A stretch of DNA of 64,000 bases from Diphasiastrum complanatum (GCA_029204225.1 CM055102.1:19973349-20037348); one strand, 5' to 3'; counted from the stretch's first letter, positions 14,577-25,442 are shown. Translations and numbers: made by a program. The notes: generated by a model from the sequence alone, not told the origin.

Positions 14577-17500
14577 GGATTTTCCAAAGTGTCCAATCAA
14601 ATTGACATAGTCTCCTTATGCCATAGCTCCAAGATCCTTCACCAAAGCACTTATACACAAAAGCAATCATAAGACAAGAAATCTAGGCTTCAAGAGAAAT
14701 AATGTCCATGGTAGGAGGGCGCGGCGCACTCTCCCTTTTAAAGAGAGTGGGAAGGTTTGCCAAGAGTGGTGATGTGTCAAGTTTAAGTGTGTGAGGGTGG
14801 GAGAGACTCTAAGTGAAGTTGGGGGTTAAGTAGAGTGAAGGGGTGAGGTGTAAGGGTGTGGGAGAGTTGTGTGGAAGTCGCAATGAGTAAAGTGAGAGGA
14901 GTAGAGCTGTACATGAGACCATAAGTCATGTGGAAGAGTAGGTAAGTGATCTATGACGTGCATAGAAGGTAGTTGGCCAAATTGGATTCAATGATAGCCA
15001 TGGTCGAGATGAATTTTCTATGTCACAACTTGGGAATTTACCCCAAGTGTAAACATTCTAAGGAAGGGGTGTAATATATGTCCATCTTATCTTGCATAAT
15101 AGTCATCAATTCTTAGGCTATTTTTTCTAGGAGTTGCCCATCCCCAATCATGGTGGGGAGGATTCAAAGGGGAGATCAGTCACTTGGCCCGTCCCTTTCA
15201 AATTCTTGTTCTTGTGTCTTCATGCACTTCCTCAAATTACTTGTACATACCCTTAAAGACAAGTTAGGTATAAAAAATACACCATATAGAAATGGTTCAT
15301 CATTATGTATTTCCTAAGTTCGTAGATCCTCAAATTCTTCTTGTAGAACCTACACATCTTCAACCAAGTTGAATTATTTTTGTCTTCAAGCACTTCTTCA
15401 AGTATCTACACATGCTCTTAGGGAAAGGTCATATGTCAAAAACACACAATTTAGAATCTTAGTCTAAAGTCTTAGTTTCATTTTAGATTCTCAAGGTCAA
15501 ATTCTTTATTTGCAATGTGCATACGCAAATGTGAGTAACTATCTATTTTCTTCATAGCAATTTTCTATACATTCTAAAACTATCATACTTCAAAAGAACA
15601 ACTGGAAGTGAAATTTTAATTGGATTTTGTTTCCAACTTAATATCCATTCTATGGTCTCTAAATCTTTCAAGAGATAACTCATCAAAAGAAGCTAGAGGA
15701 ATTACTTAAGAAGAAACTTTACATCATGGGGAGATGAAGTCACTTTCATATCGTGTTTCTATGAAAACATTACAAGCTTATGAATTCTTTGAGGGCTTTA
15801 ACCACTTGAACATGGTTAATAATAGGAACTCCCTTATGCTCCATGTCATCTCTTGCTTTGAATGGTCCATAAAAGGGCCAAATATAGATGGTGTCAAAGA
15901 ATGCCAAGGCATGCCCATAGCATCAACCCTTTGAAGAGGAGTTATCATGAACTCCACATGTTCTTGATATTCTACAATATGCGATCTTAGTTTCCCAATC
16001 AAAAGATAGATCTCACCTCAAATTCTAAAGAGTTGAAAATTTGGAAGATTGAGAATATAATAGGTCATTGCAATCTTAAGCTTTTCAAAAGCATCTTGCG
16101 CCTTATGAGTCCAACGATATTGGATCCCTCTCTTGGTGAGTTCAAACAATGGTGACGCAATAAGAGCAAAATGAAATATAAACGTAACCCAAGAAAAGAT
16201 CGAACTTCATGACCATTATTAGAGATAGGCCATTTTGGATTATTCCAGAATCGCAATTTTGAGACAAAGTTTCTGCTAAGACCTAAAAACAAGATAGATG
16301 AGAGAGGATTGTTTATATTATGTGTAATTTCAATATACGAAATTCTATTTTGATGTGTACATGTATGTTTTGATTATATGTTACTGTGTTGATGTGGCGT
16401 TCCCGTTCCCATTCCCATTTTATCAGGGACATTTTCATTCCCATTCCCACGCTTGTTCCTGTTCCCTGGTCACTATGCATCAATGTAATGTTATCAAACA
16501 CTTTCTGAAGTTTGACAATCCTTGAAAAGTCAAGAAAATCGTGTTGGAATCAAATGACAACTTTTAGAACAATCAAAACTAGACACATGACCATTGGCTA
16601 TGCTTACATGCAAAGGTAGAGGACTCCAAAAGAGCGACATGCAAAAGGAATGGAATGGAGATCATGTGCATGCAATGGTTATGCCATGGACAACGATGAC
16701 ATGCAAAGTCTTAGAAGGTGGTATTGCATGCATGCAATTAGTGTTGTGATTCTTAATCCAAAAATGGAAGTTCTTGGCTATAAGAGCTTGGGAATAGATC
16801 TAGTCTGATGGTAGGCCAAATGCATGCATGTAGGTTCTAAGAGTGTTAGGGGCTGGAGAATGGAATGGTAGAGAGAGATTAACATCTTTTCGATGCCAAA
16901 AGCCATAAAAGTACATATCAAGTATGTGGTGCAAATAGGAGCGTGTAAAATTTCTCCGATAACATTAAGAAAACCTATATGAGATGTAGCTAGTAAAAAC
17001 AACTACCATCAATAGCTACCAGTATCTAATAACTGCTACTAACTGCAAATGAAACAATGTAACTATGATGGTGGTGATGGTATGCATGTTTATATGTGCC
17101 CATCATAGAATCATGAATCAAATCGAATCAAATCCTGCTGCTGCCGAAGAATGATGTAATGGAGATTGCAGCTGGGGGTAATGTGTGCTGATGACGTCGT
17201 CTATGAAGTGTGTCTCCTCATATCAATGATCCCACGAGCAATAGGAATCTGAAGGGTATGTCATCGCACGTCATTGTGTCGGGAGTCGTCATGGGCATCA
17301 CTATCCTCTAAGTTTGGATCAAGTCGTGATCTCCTGCAAGAGAAGAAGGATGTGATCCAGAGCTATGTGTCAGAGTGACTAGACTGAGTTGGCTGACGTA
17401 GATCTTGTCGCATAAGTAGCATCTCTCTGATCACGAGTGCAACACAACATGGATCCTCATATGCTATAGTCAATCGTAGAGTGACTGGTGTGTCTCGAAA

Positions 17501-20500
17501 AAGACAGTAGTATCTCCCTCTAATCTCATAGTAAGCTGGATATCTAAATAAAAAGTGCTCCTCAAACTCTATCAACAATAGTGAACACACCAAACAAATC
17601 CGCTCCTCTTGTGGGGTGCTCTGAAAACTCCTAGTCTCAATCGCAAGCTAGACTCAGAACTGACCAAGTATGAACCTCGAACCATGTGATGATCCGGAAC
17701 CCAAATAACGTGGTAGAACTAGGAACCCTACTGTATCCAACTCCAGGAAGTGAGTCCGATAGTAGTCAGGTTTGACCACTAGGTGGCCCTGCCACGCTCG
17801 GCTCAAATATGCTCTGTATAGGAACCATCTGATGTAGTCGTGGGTACCCAGTGGAAGGCTCATGATAAAAATGCCCAATGTGTCAAGTAAACGAGAGGCC
17901 TAAGAAAACCATGATAAATGGAAACCCTAACTATGAAGATGCTAAGATGAGGTAAGTGTTGTTTGTGTATATATCTCTGCTCATCCACTGGAAATAATTG
18001 GACTCTCTAAATGTATGTGATAAGCTGAAAGATGGCATCAAGTGAATGGGTGGGATTGCAAACTCAGCCAGAATGATTTGATGTGGAACGAAACGCTTAG
18101 CCTATATCATATGTGATAGCATAAGGATATGCAAGCACAAGATATTGGCCCAATCTGATGAAAAGAGACCTATACACCATGCCAAAACAGAACTTCTTTA
18201 GTTGTACAAGCGAAGCATGTCCCTTCCCAAGTCTAGCTGCAAAAGCGTGTCTCGTTGCAAATACAGCAGTGAAGAGGCCACCTAAGTAAGTGTAGGATGA
18301 TACAACCTCTAGTGGTTGTCCCGTCCAAGATGAGCTCTTGTTGCTGCATGAATGCCCTGGATGTATTGAAGACCATAACTTTGGTCTTTGTAATGGTAAC
18401 CCTCAGACTCATCTGGTACAAAAAGCATGAAGAATATCTAACTGTCTCTATAAGCCTTCTCTAGTTGTGGAAACTAGAGCCACATCATCTGCATAAAGAA
18501 GGATGTCACCAAACCTGCAACCAGTACCATCACACTTCTCAACGACTCTCTCAAGCTAATATACAATCCAAATAGTGTGGGGGAAAGGGAGAGGGAGCAA
18601 CCCCGCTTCACCCCAAGGGTACTCCATATCCAATCTGAGATGCCGATATCACTCCGAAGGCAGCCCAAGACTCACTCATAAAATGCCATCACTGCCAAGA
18701 CGGTATCAGTGGAAAAGCCAAGGTCTCGTAATCTCTGGATAAAAAGGGAGCGTGGGACAAAATCAAAGGCCTTCCTAAAGTCCACAAATTATCAGTAAAC
18801 CCTCTTTCTCCTATGTCTAGCCTCCTCAATGATAGATCGAAGAGTGAAGATGTGGTCTGTAGTGGGATAGTAATCTCAAAAGCCTGCTTGGCCCATAGCA
18901 TGTAATCTCCCGATCTCTGCCTCAGAGCATATGACTGACTGGAGAATAGTGGAGTCACCATTTTTGTGGATGGGGTGGATAATCTTAGTGCACCAAGAAG
19001 ATGGAAAACCAAAGACAACAACATGGTTGAGCAGAGTGGCTAAGATGGGAGAGAGTGGGACTGCAGCGTGGATCAACAATTTAGATTCAAGGTCTTCAAT
19101 ATTTCTGGTACGATGAGTCTTCAGTCTCTTAATGGCCGTGTGCATCATGTCAGGAGTGAAGAAGGTGAATTCACATGGGCGCGGGCCCACGGGGACACAG
19201 AGATGGGTGAATCAGGTAGGTGTGGTGTATAGTGAGGTGGCATATGTGGTCCATATATGTAAGTCATCGATGAGTGGAGGTGGAGCACGAGGAATGAACA
19301 CGAAAAGGTACCGGCAGAAGAACTATGTAGGGCATCGATATGGCGTCTCCCTTCTCGTTCTTTGAAGGCACGCTTTTTGCGACAAAGTGTACGGTGGAGA
19401 TTTTTGCGAGTAGTATGAAGAGCGATTGGTTCATATAGACATGCGTGGGTAACACACAGGTGTAAGGAGCGACACCCATCATCAAATCAAGTAGGCCAAA
19501 TGGGACAAGAGGAGCTAGAAGGACGTCGATAGGGTTTTGATGGGAAGGACAATGAAGCAACAGTGTGAAGTTGTGGTGAGAAAGTCTGCTTGTGCCTCCA
19601 ATGGGCTATCGTGGGAAAAGTGGCGTAGTAAGCAAATAAGGGCTGCTTGATATGTCTCGATATAGGTATCCGTGAAAGTATATATGGGTGCATGGCCAAG
19701 GAAGGAGTGGGAAGGATGTGGTGAGGTTGGTATAGAACCCAGATGGAAAGACAAGGAGTGGTCAGAGAGAGTAGTGGGGAGGATCTAGAAGTGTGAGATC
19801 AGCGGGATAAGGGATGGTCCCATGAGGTGGTCGACGACATTGTGTCACCACGGTGGGAATGACACGTCTCATTGCTTGAATCAGGCCAACAAGCTATGCC
19901 ATTATAAATGGCTAACTCAGAAATTCTATGTATTTGTCATGCAACATAGACATGTGTGGAGGGACCACCAAATATTTCAAACAAGTTAGAGGATTATTTG
20001 GACAATTGACATGAAGTTCCGATTGAATCAAAGGTTTTTGATGATGCACAAGCATGTGTAGATGAGATATGCCGCTCACATCTCAGCATATATGCTTTTT
20101 AGCAACTGCTTGAGCATGAAGAAGAACACATTACCATCTTCTTGAAAAACTACAAATAAGCCTCCGACAAACAAAGCACTAACTTATGATGTTCAAATGG
20201 AACTTAAGGGAACCTTCCAATAAGCTACCAAAGTAGGGCAGATTAGAACGGCACACGTCTCAAAAGGGTATGTGACCCTTGGTCCACAAAGGGTTATCAG
20301 CCAAAGGTTATCCACCAAACTCAAAAAAAATAGGAACCATGTATCCAACTCAATAAATGACCATGTGAATAATAATAATCGAGGGGCCATATAAAATAAG
20401 AACCCCTATCAATGTCCAAAGTGGTTCTACTCATATGTCCAAATGATGGTCCATGGCATCATTTTATTTGGATACCCTGTGCTAGTAGTATTTGGGCCCA

Positions 20501-22312
20501 TATTTTCATTTGTTTGTAAACCCTATTCCTTGGGCCCTGAGGAACCAACATGTATCAATTGGCCTTCATTCAACATTTGATTGTTTCAGCCCTACTTAAT
20601 GGGTACTAGGTAGCAAACCTAACCCTATGCATAAGTCCCAATGGCCCTACTAAGCTCCAAACGTGACAGACATTTGTTAAAAGACACAGGCTACTTAACA
20701 TATAGCAGTGTAGAACCTGGCAGGTCAGGATCTTAGCTAGCCTAGATCAGTTTTCAACTGGCAGTGGCTTGATTCCATCAGTGTTCTTGATCAAATATCA
20801 CATTGTTATTGTTCTCCGTTGATTTGATCAACACATTGACGTTCTCTTGCAAGCATATATGTATTCGTGTTGTTTTTTCAAAGTAAACGTTGAAGTTGAA
20901 AAATTCACCTCAGTAGGTGTGCCACTGAACTTGAAATCCACATGATAGACTCTAAACCTGCAATAACAAAAAAGGAAGAAAATTGTAGGTAAGAGTAAGA
21001 TGAGAGAAACACGAACATGTACTTTCAGTATGTGTACTCTTAGAATGATGTCGAACACTCACATTAGTTGTTGGTTCTCTTCAAAGCTGTAGGTGCGCTC
21101 CACATTTGTGACCCAGACAGGATCCAAAGAGTTGGCAACAACTTCTGTTCGTCCTATTTCCTCCCAACTTCCATCTTTTTTCTTAACATAGGCAACTACC
21201 ATGGAGTCAGCCTGCAGCTCAACAAGGTCACATGTCAATTTTTGGTACAAATTATATCCTATACTTGACAAAAAGGGAATGGCCTTTCGTATTCTTTGCC
21301 ATATTAGTCATCCTGGTTTTCTTTCGTAAGGCCGATCATTGTGGTTGTATCCAGAAAAAGTTCTCACCAGAAAGCAGTACATGACCAAGTTCCAACTTCA
21401 CAAGATAAGAATTGCAAGATGCATACATGGCCAAATCCATTTAAAATAACAAATATGAGGCTTGACATCAATACTGCTCCTTGATAGGTCGATATTAGCA
21501 TGAGACAAAACCTTATCAAAATGTAATGTTTCATGATGGTGCTCATAAAGATCACAAAGTAACTGTTTCAGCTGGTACTATCATGTCCTGTAAATTCTTT
21601 TTACAGTAAAAAGAAGTTGAAAACTCACATTCACAATATAATTATCCACTCAGTTCTACTTGCAAAACCAAGTTCATTTCTCAATCACACAGTGATAGAA
21701 TACACTTGGACAGCCAGAAAGCAAGTCAGAATTTGGAATGTTAGTATGTATTGGAGCATAGCACAATGAGACAGAAGAACTGTGAAGATAACCATTGAGA
21801 AATGCATTGGAAACATCCAATTGGAACACCTTCCACTTGAAATAGGTAGCAAGAGATAAGTGAAACATACCTTTTGTGAGCAATCATTGACTCTTAAGTT
21901 GGAAGCTGACAATTGCAGCTGCTTCAAGACAAAATGGCTTCATCAGAAATGTAATCGCAGAAAATAAAAGAGAACTGTAACGAGAATGGTCAGCTAACCT
22001 TACCTGTGTCAGGAAAGGGCCTTGTGCAAACAATCTTAACATGCACTAAGAAGCACCCATCTTAAAATGGTTTGCCATTAGGCATTACTCATGATACTTA
22101 CACTGAAGGAAATTGAGCTTCAAGGTTAGAGGAAATGGTTACAAAGAATGTTACTCTCTGAAAGGCCATACCTGCACATAAGATGGAAGGCCACGGGAGC
22201 CAGATAAGGATGGAATGATGTTTGAAACTTCCGAATCTCCATTCATGTAGTTATTGTCAGCATGTCCTCCTGAATAATTTCCTCCAGCTGCATCAGAGCA
22301 GCAAGCTCCCAT
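100..22312 (-). CDS. BON: BONZAI-type copine (calcium-dependent phospholipid-binding protein), 15 coding exons, 3' end off the window
   Basis: Plant copine: two C2 domains followed by a von Willebrand A (copine) domain. BONZAI proteins act at the plasma membrane in growth and in restraint of cell death and immunity (family knowledge). Exons, 5' to 3': 22172-22312, 21871-21918, 21063-21211, 20909-20957, 5900-5956, 2528-2716, 2199-2339, 2007-2068, 1764-1848, 1414-1525, 1202-1278, 962-1102, 569-733, 359-472, 100-196. All joins keep frame and use GT-AG sites, giving about 542 codons. The N-terminus MGACCSD fits Gly2 myristoylation. C2A lies near residues 45-165, C2B near 178-300 ([12 protein letters not shown]), vWA from 308, with MIDAS DFTAS (342-346) and TDG (472-474). 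In C2A the usual Y-D-x-D reads YHVD (His118). The last exon can end at a strong GTGAGT donor, with the terminus beyond position 1, or be read on to a TAG at about 66-68; plant copines of about 580 residues favour the donor. Confidence 0.93.
2717..5899 (-). other. Copine intron 5 (3.2 kb)
   Basis: Bounded by a GTGAGT donor at 5899 and a TGCAG acceptor at 2717. No recognised element inside. A T-rich, C-rich stretch near 3760-4120 gives a spurious 100-codon plus-strand ORF. A tRNA-like D arm at about 5159-5180 is not followed by a T arm. Confidence 0.75.
6111..6158. repeat. (GA)24 microsatellite
   Basis: Perfect GA dinucleotide run, left boundary of a roughly 210-base segment that has a second GA run at its other end. 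Confidence 0.98.
6159..6371 (-). repeat. GA-flanked dispersed-repeat cassette, LINE-tail-like (copy 1)
   Basis: Shares blocks with 14250-14516 and with the LINE end at about 16878-17010: an AAGGCATATAAG-like block, then CAAGTGTGA, AGGAGCAT and ATGTCTCC in the same order and spacing. It is probably a fragment of the LINE 3' region. Both sides are GA microsatellites. Confidence 0.5.
6372..6441. repeat. (AG)35 microsatellite
   Basis: Perfect dinucleotide run of 70 bases at the right edge of the LINE-tail-like cassette. Confidence 0.98.
7240..8890 (+). pseudogene. Ty3/gypsy remnant: gag, zinc knuckle and reverse transcriptase start
   Basis: Three degraded blocks in the right order. About 7290-7600 reads as a retrotransposon gag ([12 protein letters not shown], then a block spoiled by frameshifts). 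About 7734-7830 is a zinc knuckle [16 protein letters not shown] whose histidine is replaced by leucine, so it should not bind zinc. About 8500-8890 is gypsy reverse transcriptase ([34 protein letters not shown]) with several in-frame stops. The match ends near 8890, before the YLDD catalytic box. No LTRs recognised. Dead element, antisense to the copine gene. Confidence 0.75.
9000..11387 (+). pseudogene. Second Ty3/gypsy remnant with C-terminal chromodomain (chromovirus)
   Basis: A start-like [13 protein letters not shown] at about 9030 opens a decayed gag. A reverse-transcriptase stretch covers about 10410-10740 ([14 protein letters not shown], then [15 protein letters not shown] in shifting frames), with a later [10 protein letters not shown]-like block near 10850-10900. 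At 11190-11405 an integrase tail reads [12 protein letters not shown], followed by [18 protein letters not shown] and [11 protein letters not shown], the chromodomain arrangement of plant chromoviruses. Many stops and frameshifts. Order and strand are consistent with one element, closely following the first gypsy remnant. Confidence 0.7.
11388..12010 (+). mobile_element. Possible 3' LTR of the chromovirus
   Basis: A purine-rich GAGTGGGAAGGGA precedes TGTTAGAGCC at 11388, which fits a polypurine tract followed by an LTR start just after the integrase stop. The right boundary is uncertain and no second copy is recognised to define it. It contains the CACGTG-bearing tandem duplication at 11564-11694. 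Confidence 0.35.
11564..11694. repeat. 72-bp-offset tandem duplication with CACGTG cores
   Basis: Two imperfect copies (11564-11616 and 11636-11694) share GACACGTGTCA, ATGCTCA, TGGGACACTTGGTCCA and ACATGTCA in order. The ACACGTGT core is a G-box-type palindrome. If the LTR call is right these may be promoter repeats. Confidence 0.7.
12011..13908. other. Unassigned intronic sequence
   Basis: No coding similarity recognised. The only visible structure is a short tandem of ATTTACAATT-like units at about 12222-12296. The ORFs present are short and show no recognisable motif. Confidence 0.5.
13909..14160. repeat. Dispersed repeat, copy A (pair with 16476-16872)
   Basis: Shares several long blocks with 16476-16872: TGTTATCAAACACTT, CAATCCTTGAAAAGTCAA, TTGGAATCAAATGACAACTT, AGGCCAAATGCATGCATG and TGGAGAATGGAATGGTAGAG. 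Copy B has extra internal sequence. Both copies run directly into GA-rich DNA and then LINE-tail-like sequence, so they may belong to the same LINE family. Confidence 0.75.
14167..14249. repeat. Compound GT/GC/GA microsatellite
   Basis: GT repeats pass into GCGCGCGC and GTGCACGC (14167-14198), then (GA)n (14199-14249). The first part is alternating purine-pyrimidine (Z-DNA-prone), the second a homopurine mirror repeat (triplex-prone). Confidence 0.95.
14250..14516 (-). repeat. GA-flanked dispersed-repeat cassette, LINE-tail-like (copy 2)
   Basis: Same block order as 6159-6371 (AAAAGCATATAAG, CAAGTGTGA, AGGAGCATG, ATGTCTCCA) and again bounded by GA microsatellites on both sides. Confidence 0.5.
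14517..14572. repeat. (GA)28 microsatellite
   Basis: Perfect GA run at the right edge of the second LINE-tail-like cassette. Confidence 0.97.
16476..16872. repeat. Dispersed repeat, copy B (pair with 13909-14160)
   Basis: Matches copy A in its left part (to about 16565) and right part (from about 16765), with about 200 bases of extra sequence between. It abuts the inferred LINE 3' end at about 16875 through a short GAGAGAG run. Confidence 0.75.
16875..19780 (-). pseudogene. Non-LTR retrotransposon (LINE), reverse-transcriptase ORF, heavily mutated
   Basis: Reads right to left. About 18876-19190: [18 protein letters not shown], then a segment typical of the region before LINE reverse transcriptase ([24 protein letters not shown]). 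About 18560-18620: [19 protein letters not shown]. About 18470-18510: the catalytic box [12 protein letters not shown]. About 18350-18400: [14 protein letters not shown]. About 17500-17580: a C-terminal stretch with [20 protein letters not shown], as in the zinc-finger region behind LINE RT. Frame changes many times, so it is inactive. The 5' end is unclear; the 3' end is inferred from the shared tail repeat. It sits in sense orientation inside copine intron 4. Confidence 0.75.
19781..20908. other. Unassigned end of copine intron 4
   Basis: No recognisable gene or element; AT-rich sequence leading to the donor after exon 4. Confidence 0.5.
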
Positions 22313-22506
22313 TTTGATGAACGTTCTTGAAGGCTTTCACATGTCCAAAGCCTTTTGTCCCCAAACCAAGTTTAAAAGTTCCATGTCAACCAAAACTTTC
22401 TCAAGGAACAGGTACACACAGGATTCCTAGCCTCCACACTCCAGCAAACTTCGGGAATACTGTGATCCTCTTGCAAGTTCTCTTGAAAATTGTCTTTACT
22501 GCCAAT
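22313..22506 (-). other. Probable 5' leader exon of the copine gene, with a 15-codon upstream ORF
   Basis: On the minus strand a pyrimidine-rich tract followed by GTCTGTAG ends at 22507, a good 3' splice site 195 bases before the ATG. The exon carries an upstream ORF at 22337-22384 (15 codons, ending LDM-stop, so its last two codons are ATG-TGA). It closes 24 bases before the copine ATG and could lower translation. The leader exon is inferred from splice signals only. Confidence 0.4.
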
Positions 22507-24970
22507 CTACAGACACGTGTATGTTAAAGTAGGATAGAAATAGATAACAGCAGTTAGTCTCCTTGCAATAATTTAGCTATCAATTTTAACAATCATTGAT
22601 CTCTGTGCTAAAGGCATGTAACTTCTGATGCAAGATCCAAAGCCTAAGCTCTCCCTTCAACCTGAACCTTATGAATCTCAAGCAGCAATGGAATATAGCC
22701 ACTTGCACAAAAGGTACCAAACGGTTTCTCACACATTTGAGGGGACATGGTGGTAAAAAGAATTAAGTGAGCTATCGAAACTATCCTACGAGAACGCTTT
22801 TCCACAATGAATTTCCGACTTTACATTCAATTATCCACCACTAAACCTTCTCACAGATAATTGAACATGCAACCAAACTGCAAGCTATCCTTTTCAAGAC
22901 GGGCACTTCTTTCTAGAAAACAAAACTGTTTGTGAAGAGAAACTGAGAGTTCAAAATGGACTTCCAACTTATTGGACCTAGAAGAGATTAACCTGGAATT
23001 TTTCAGAATCTGATCAGATAAAGCTTCTAGGCCAGGTTCTTCAGATAGCTAAGGTTTTCAGAACCATGATGTAAGAGGCTAACAACATTCCAGTTCATCC
23101 AGAATCCAGATAAATGGAGTAAGAATGCTTCTTGTGTGCACATAATATTCCCAACTCTCACTTAGAGCAGGTTTCTCAGACTTGCACATTTTGACATTTG
23201 CAGTCAAAAGCATCTGATAGACAAATCCTTGGAAAAAATACAAAGCGCTCCTGAAAGTACAGGGGTCCCTCACAAGCAGAATGTTTAAATGGAGAGAAAA
23301 TTTCCAAGTGCAACTTCCTTCTTAAAATGCACTCCCCCATTTAAAGAGCAGATGTCAAAAACAAAAACCTTGCTTCTGAGTACTCAAGAAGTTACGACTG
23401 AGGGTTGAAATTTCTCAACTCTTTTGAGCTCCTTGCATCAGCTTTCAAAGTCCACATGTGGCACCTGAATAAGTCATTGAACCTATGTGATTCCAATACC
23501 ATTTATTCCAATGCATAAAAACCATTTTCATGGATGATCAACTGTCCTTTTAAAGTAGATCTCCACAGTTAAAGGATTCCAATTCAGGGGATGTAAAATC
23601 TTGTTACTCCCTGTTTCGTGGTGGCCTGGATCGGCATGATTAATCAAGATCCAGATAAAGCTAATCCTACACAAATACTCCAATTTCCCCATCAAAGAAG
23701 TTAAGTCCTAACCACTTTCAAAGTGCAGAGAAGGTGATCCATTTGGAATCTGTATGATGCATATTTGCATTCCACTCCAAAATAGCAAGCTGCTTTACAA
23801 TTCAGCACTTACTAATACGTGTGCCAGGAACTACAGAAGGGGAAACAATCACTATTTTTAAGGAAAAAAGTCAAGAAAAACATACAGGAAAACCTTACAT
23901 TTACGTAGTAGGGCTGAATACACTGCAGAAACAAGGAAAACAAAGGAACATTTATGGAGCAGGGGATACTTACTGATTGATAGTGAAGGAGAGGGAAAAT
24001 GGACATTAGTCCTTGAATAAAGAACTATAGGAAGAAAACTACATCGACAAGTTAGCTTGAAATCCTTACTACTTCTATGATAAATCTTTCTTCCAAAAAT
24101 TGGTTCATGCAAGCTGGATCTAATAAAAAAAATATCTCATGTCAGGCCACTAGCCACGCAAGCTCAGTGAGACATGCTGGTCATTTTCAACGAGAAATAT
24201 AAACCATTTTAGGGTCAAAATGCAGCTTATCTTTATCCAAAAATGTATAGCATCATATTTGACAAGCAATGTAATGCATAGATGAATGCTATAAAGTCCA
24301 ACCTCCAGACATTCATATCTGTTCAGCTGATTTCACAATAAACACCAATGCAGCTTCTTCTTACATTGCATGACTTCCAATCTCCTTATTCACAGTGGAA
24401 AAGTATGCATGTAGTCAACTTCAATTCACAGTGGAAAAGTATGCATGTAGTCAACTTCAATCCTTAATTAGCATAGAGTAATCAGCCGATTTAGAATCCA
24501 TATGAGGTAGAGATAGCACCCTAAGACATACCTTGTTCGTACCTTCGATTCAAACGTCCACAAAAATGTCCTATAGCCTATTTCCACGTCCATCTTCTCC
24601 TTCGCTACCAGAAGCACAAAAGATCTGACCGAAATCCACGATCGTTTTCATTTTATTCGCATTTTACAGAACCCTCAGAAAGCAGATATCGTCTCATTAC
24701 ATCCCCGATAAATACTCCATTCCTTTCAACTTCCGTCCCCGACATCCTCCTCAGCCTGAGATCTCATCCCTGAAACAAAACCACAGACTGCAGCCAATCA
24801 CAAGATAAAACATCTGAAGCTCATCTGTTGAAACATTTAAGCTTATTATTATGCGAATATGAGATACAATCACAAAATACTGATCCGCAAGCCAACTACC
24901 ATACTTAATAGCTCGTTAAGAGGATTTTCGACTCAAATATGGCCTCAAGAAAGCAGATATGAAGACAAAC
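22507..24970 (-). other. Probable 5'-leader intron of the copine gene
   Basis: About 2.5 kb without recognisable coding sequence between the two inferred leader exons. The only structure seen is a perfect 36-base tandem duplication at 24388-24459. Confidence 0.4.
24388..24459. repeat. Perfect tandem duplication of a 36-bp unit
   Basis: Two identical adjacent copies, each starting ATTCACAGTGGAAAAG and ending GTAGTCAACTTCA. Complete identity suggests a recent event. Confidence 0.97.
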
Positions 24971-25230
24971 CTTCTTGATTTCTTCGATTATGACGAGAGA
25001 GCTAGATGATGATGATGCGTCGCTCGATGATGGATCTTGTTTCGATGAAAAAAGCGAAGCCGAACGAAAAGAGAGCACAAACGAAGCAAAAGAAGACGAC
25101 CGCGTCGATCAAAAACACAAAAGCCTCGAACAAGCAACCACCCTAAACGTTCCTTTGTGTATCGAGGCCAATACGCGCAAGCAAATAGACGGTATTGACT
25201 GGCTGCATTTGACCGGCTTAGAGCTCCATT
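24971..25230 (-). other. Possible first non-coding exon / promoter-proximal region of the copine gene
   Basis: A good donor (AAGAAG, then GTTTGTC, minus strand) lies at 24970/24971, and the sequence to its right is CG-richer than its surroundings, as in plant 5' leaders. The intron to the leader exon at 22506 would be about 2.5 kb. An 85-codon plus-strand ORF (24975-25232), very acidic at its start, overlaps it; I regard that as antisense noise. The transcription start is not visible. Confidence 0.25.
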
Positions 25231-25442
25231 AAACTATTTCCCGATTTTTGTTGCTGAGAGCGTAACTTAGAGGCTGTGACAACCCTATATCTTCTTTTGC
25301 GTCTACTTGGCTGCCACGCTAAGTTACGAACGTTATTGACCTGGTGGAAGGAGCCAGCTCATGGATGCTATAAATAATCACATGAATTGGGGTTTTTTCT
25401 TAATTTTAGGGTGTGCCTTGTTCATCTATTCAATATGTGTGA

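Larger units (their letters stand above)
5957..20908 (-). other. Copine intron 4 (about 15 kb), repository of transposon remnants
   Basis: Donor GTGAATTT at 20908 and acceptor TTGCAG at 5957 bound a 14,952-base intron. It separates the codons for GTPTE from those for NLPLSEQ, both inside C2A. Contents from left to right: two GA microsatellites with a LINE-tail-like cassette (6.1-6.4 kb), a gypsy remnant (7.2-8.9 kb), a chromovirus remnant with possible 3' LTR (9.0-12.0 kb), unassigned sequence, a dispersed repeat pair (13.9 and 16.5 kb) and a LINE (about 16.9-19.8 kb). The gypsy elements are antisense to the gene; the LINE is in sense orientation. Confidence 0.85.

Noticed and set aside
16380-16470. 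Run of CCCATTCCC / GTTCCC motifs
   Set aside because: Resembles simple-repeat decay; no ends, TSD or second copy identified.
24975-25232. 85-codon plus-strand ORF with acidic N-terminus
   Set aside because: Overlaps the inferred leader exon of the copine; no domain, no good plant start context, and length within chance range.
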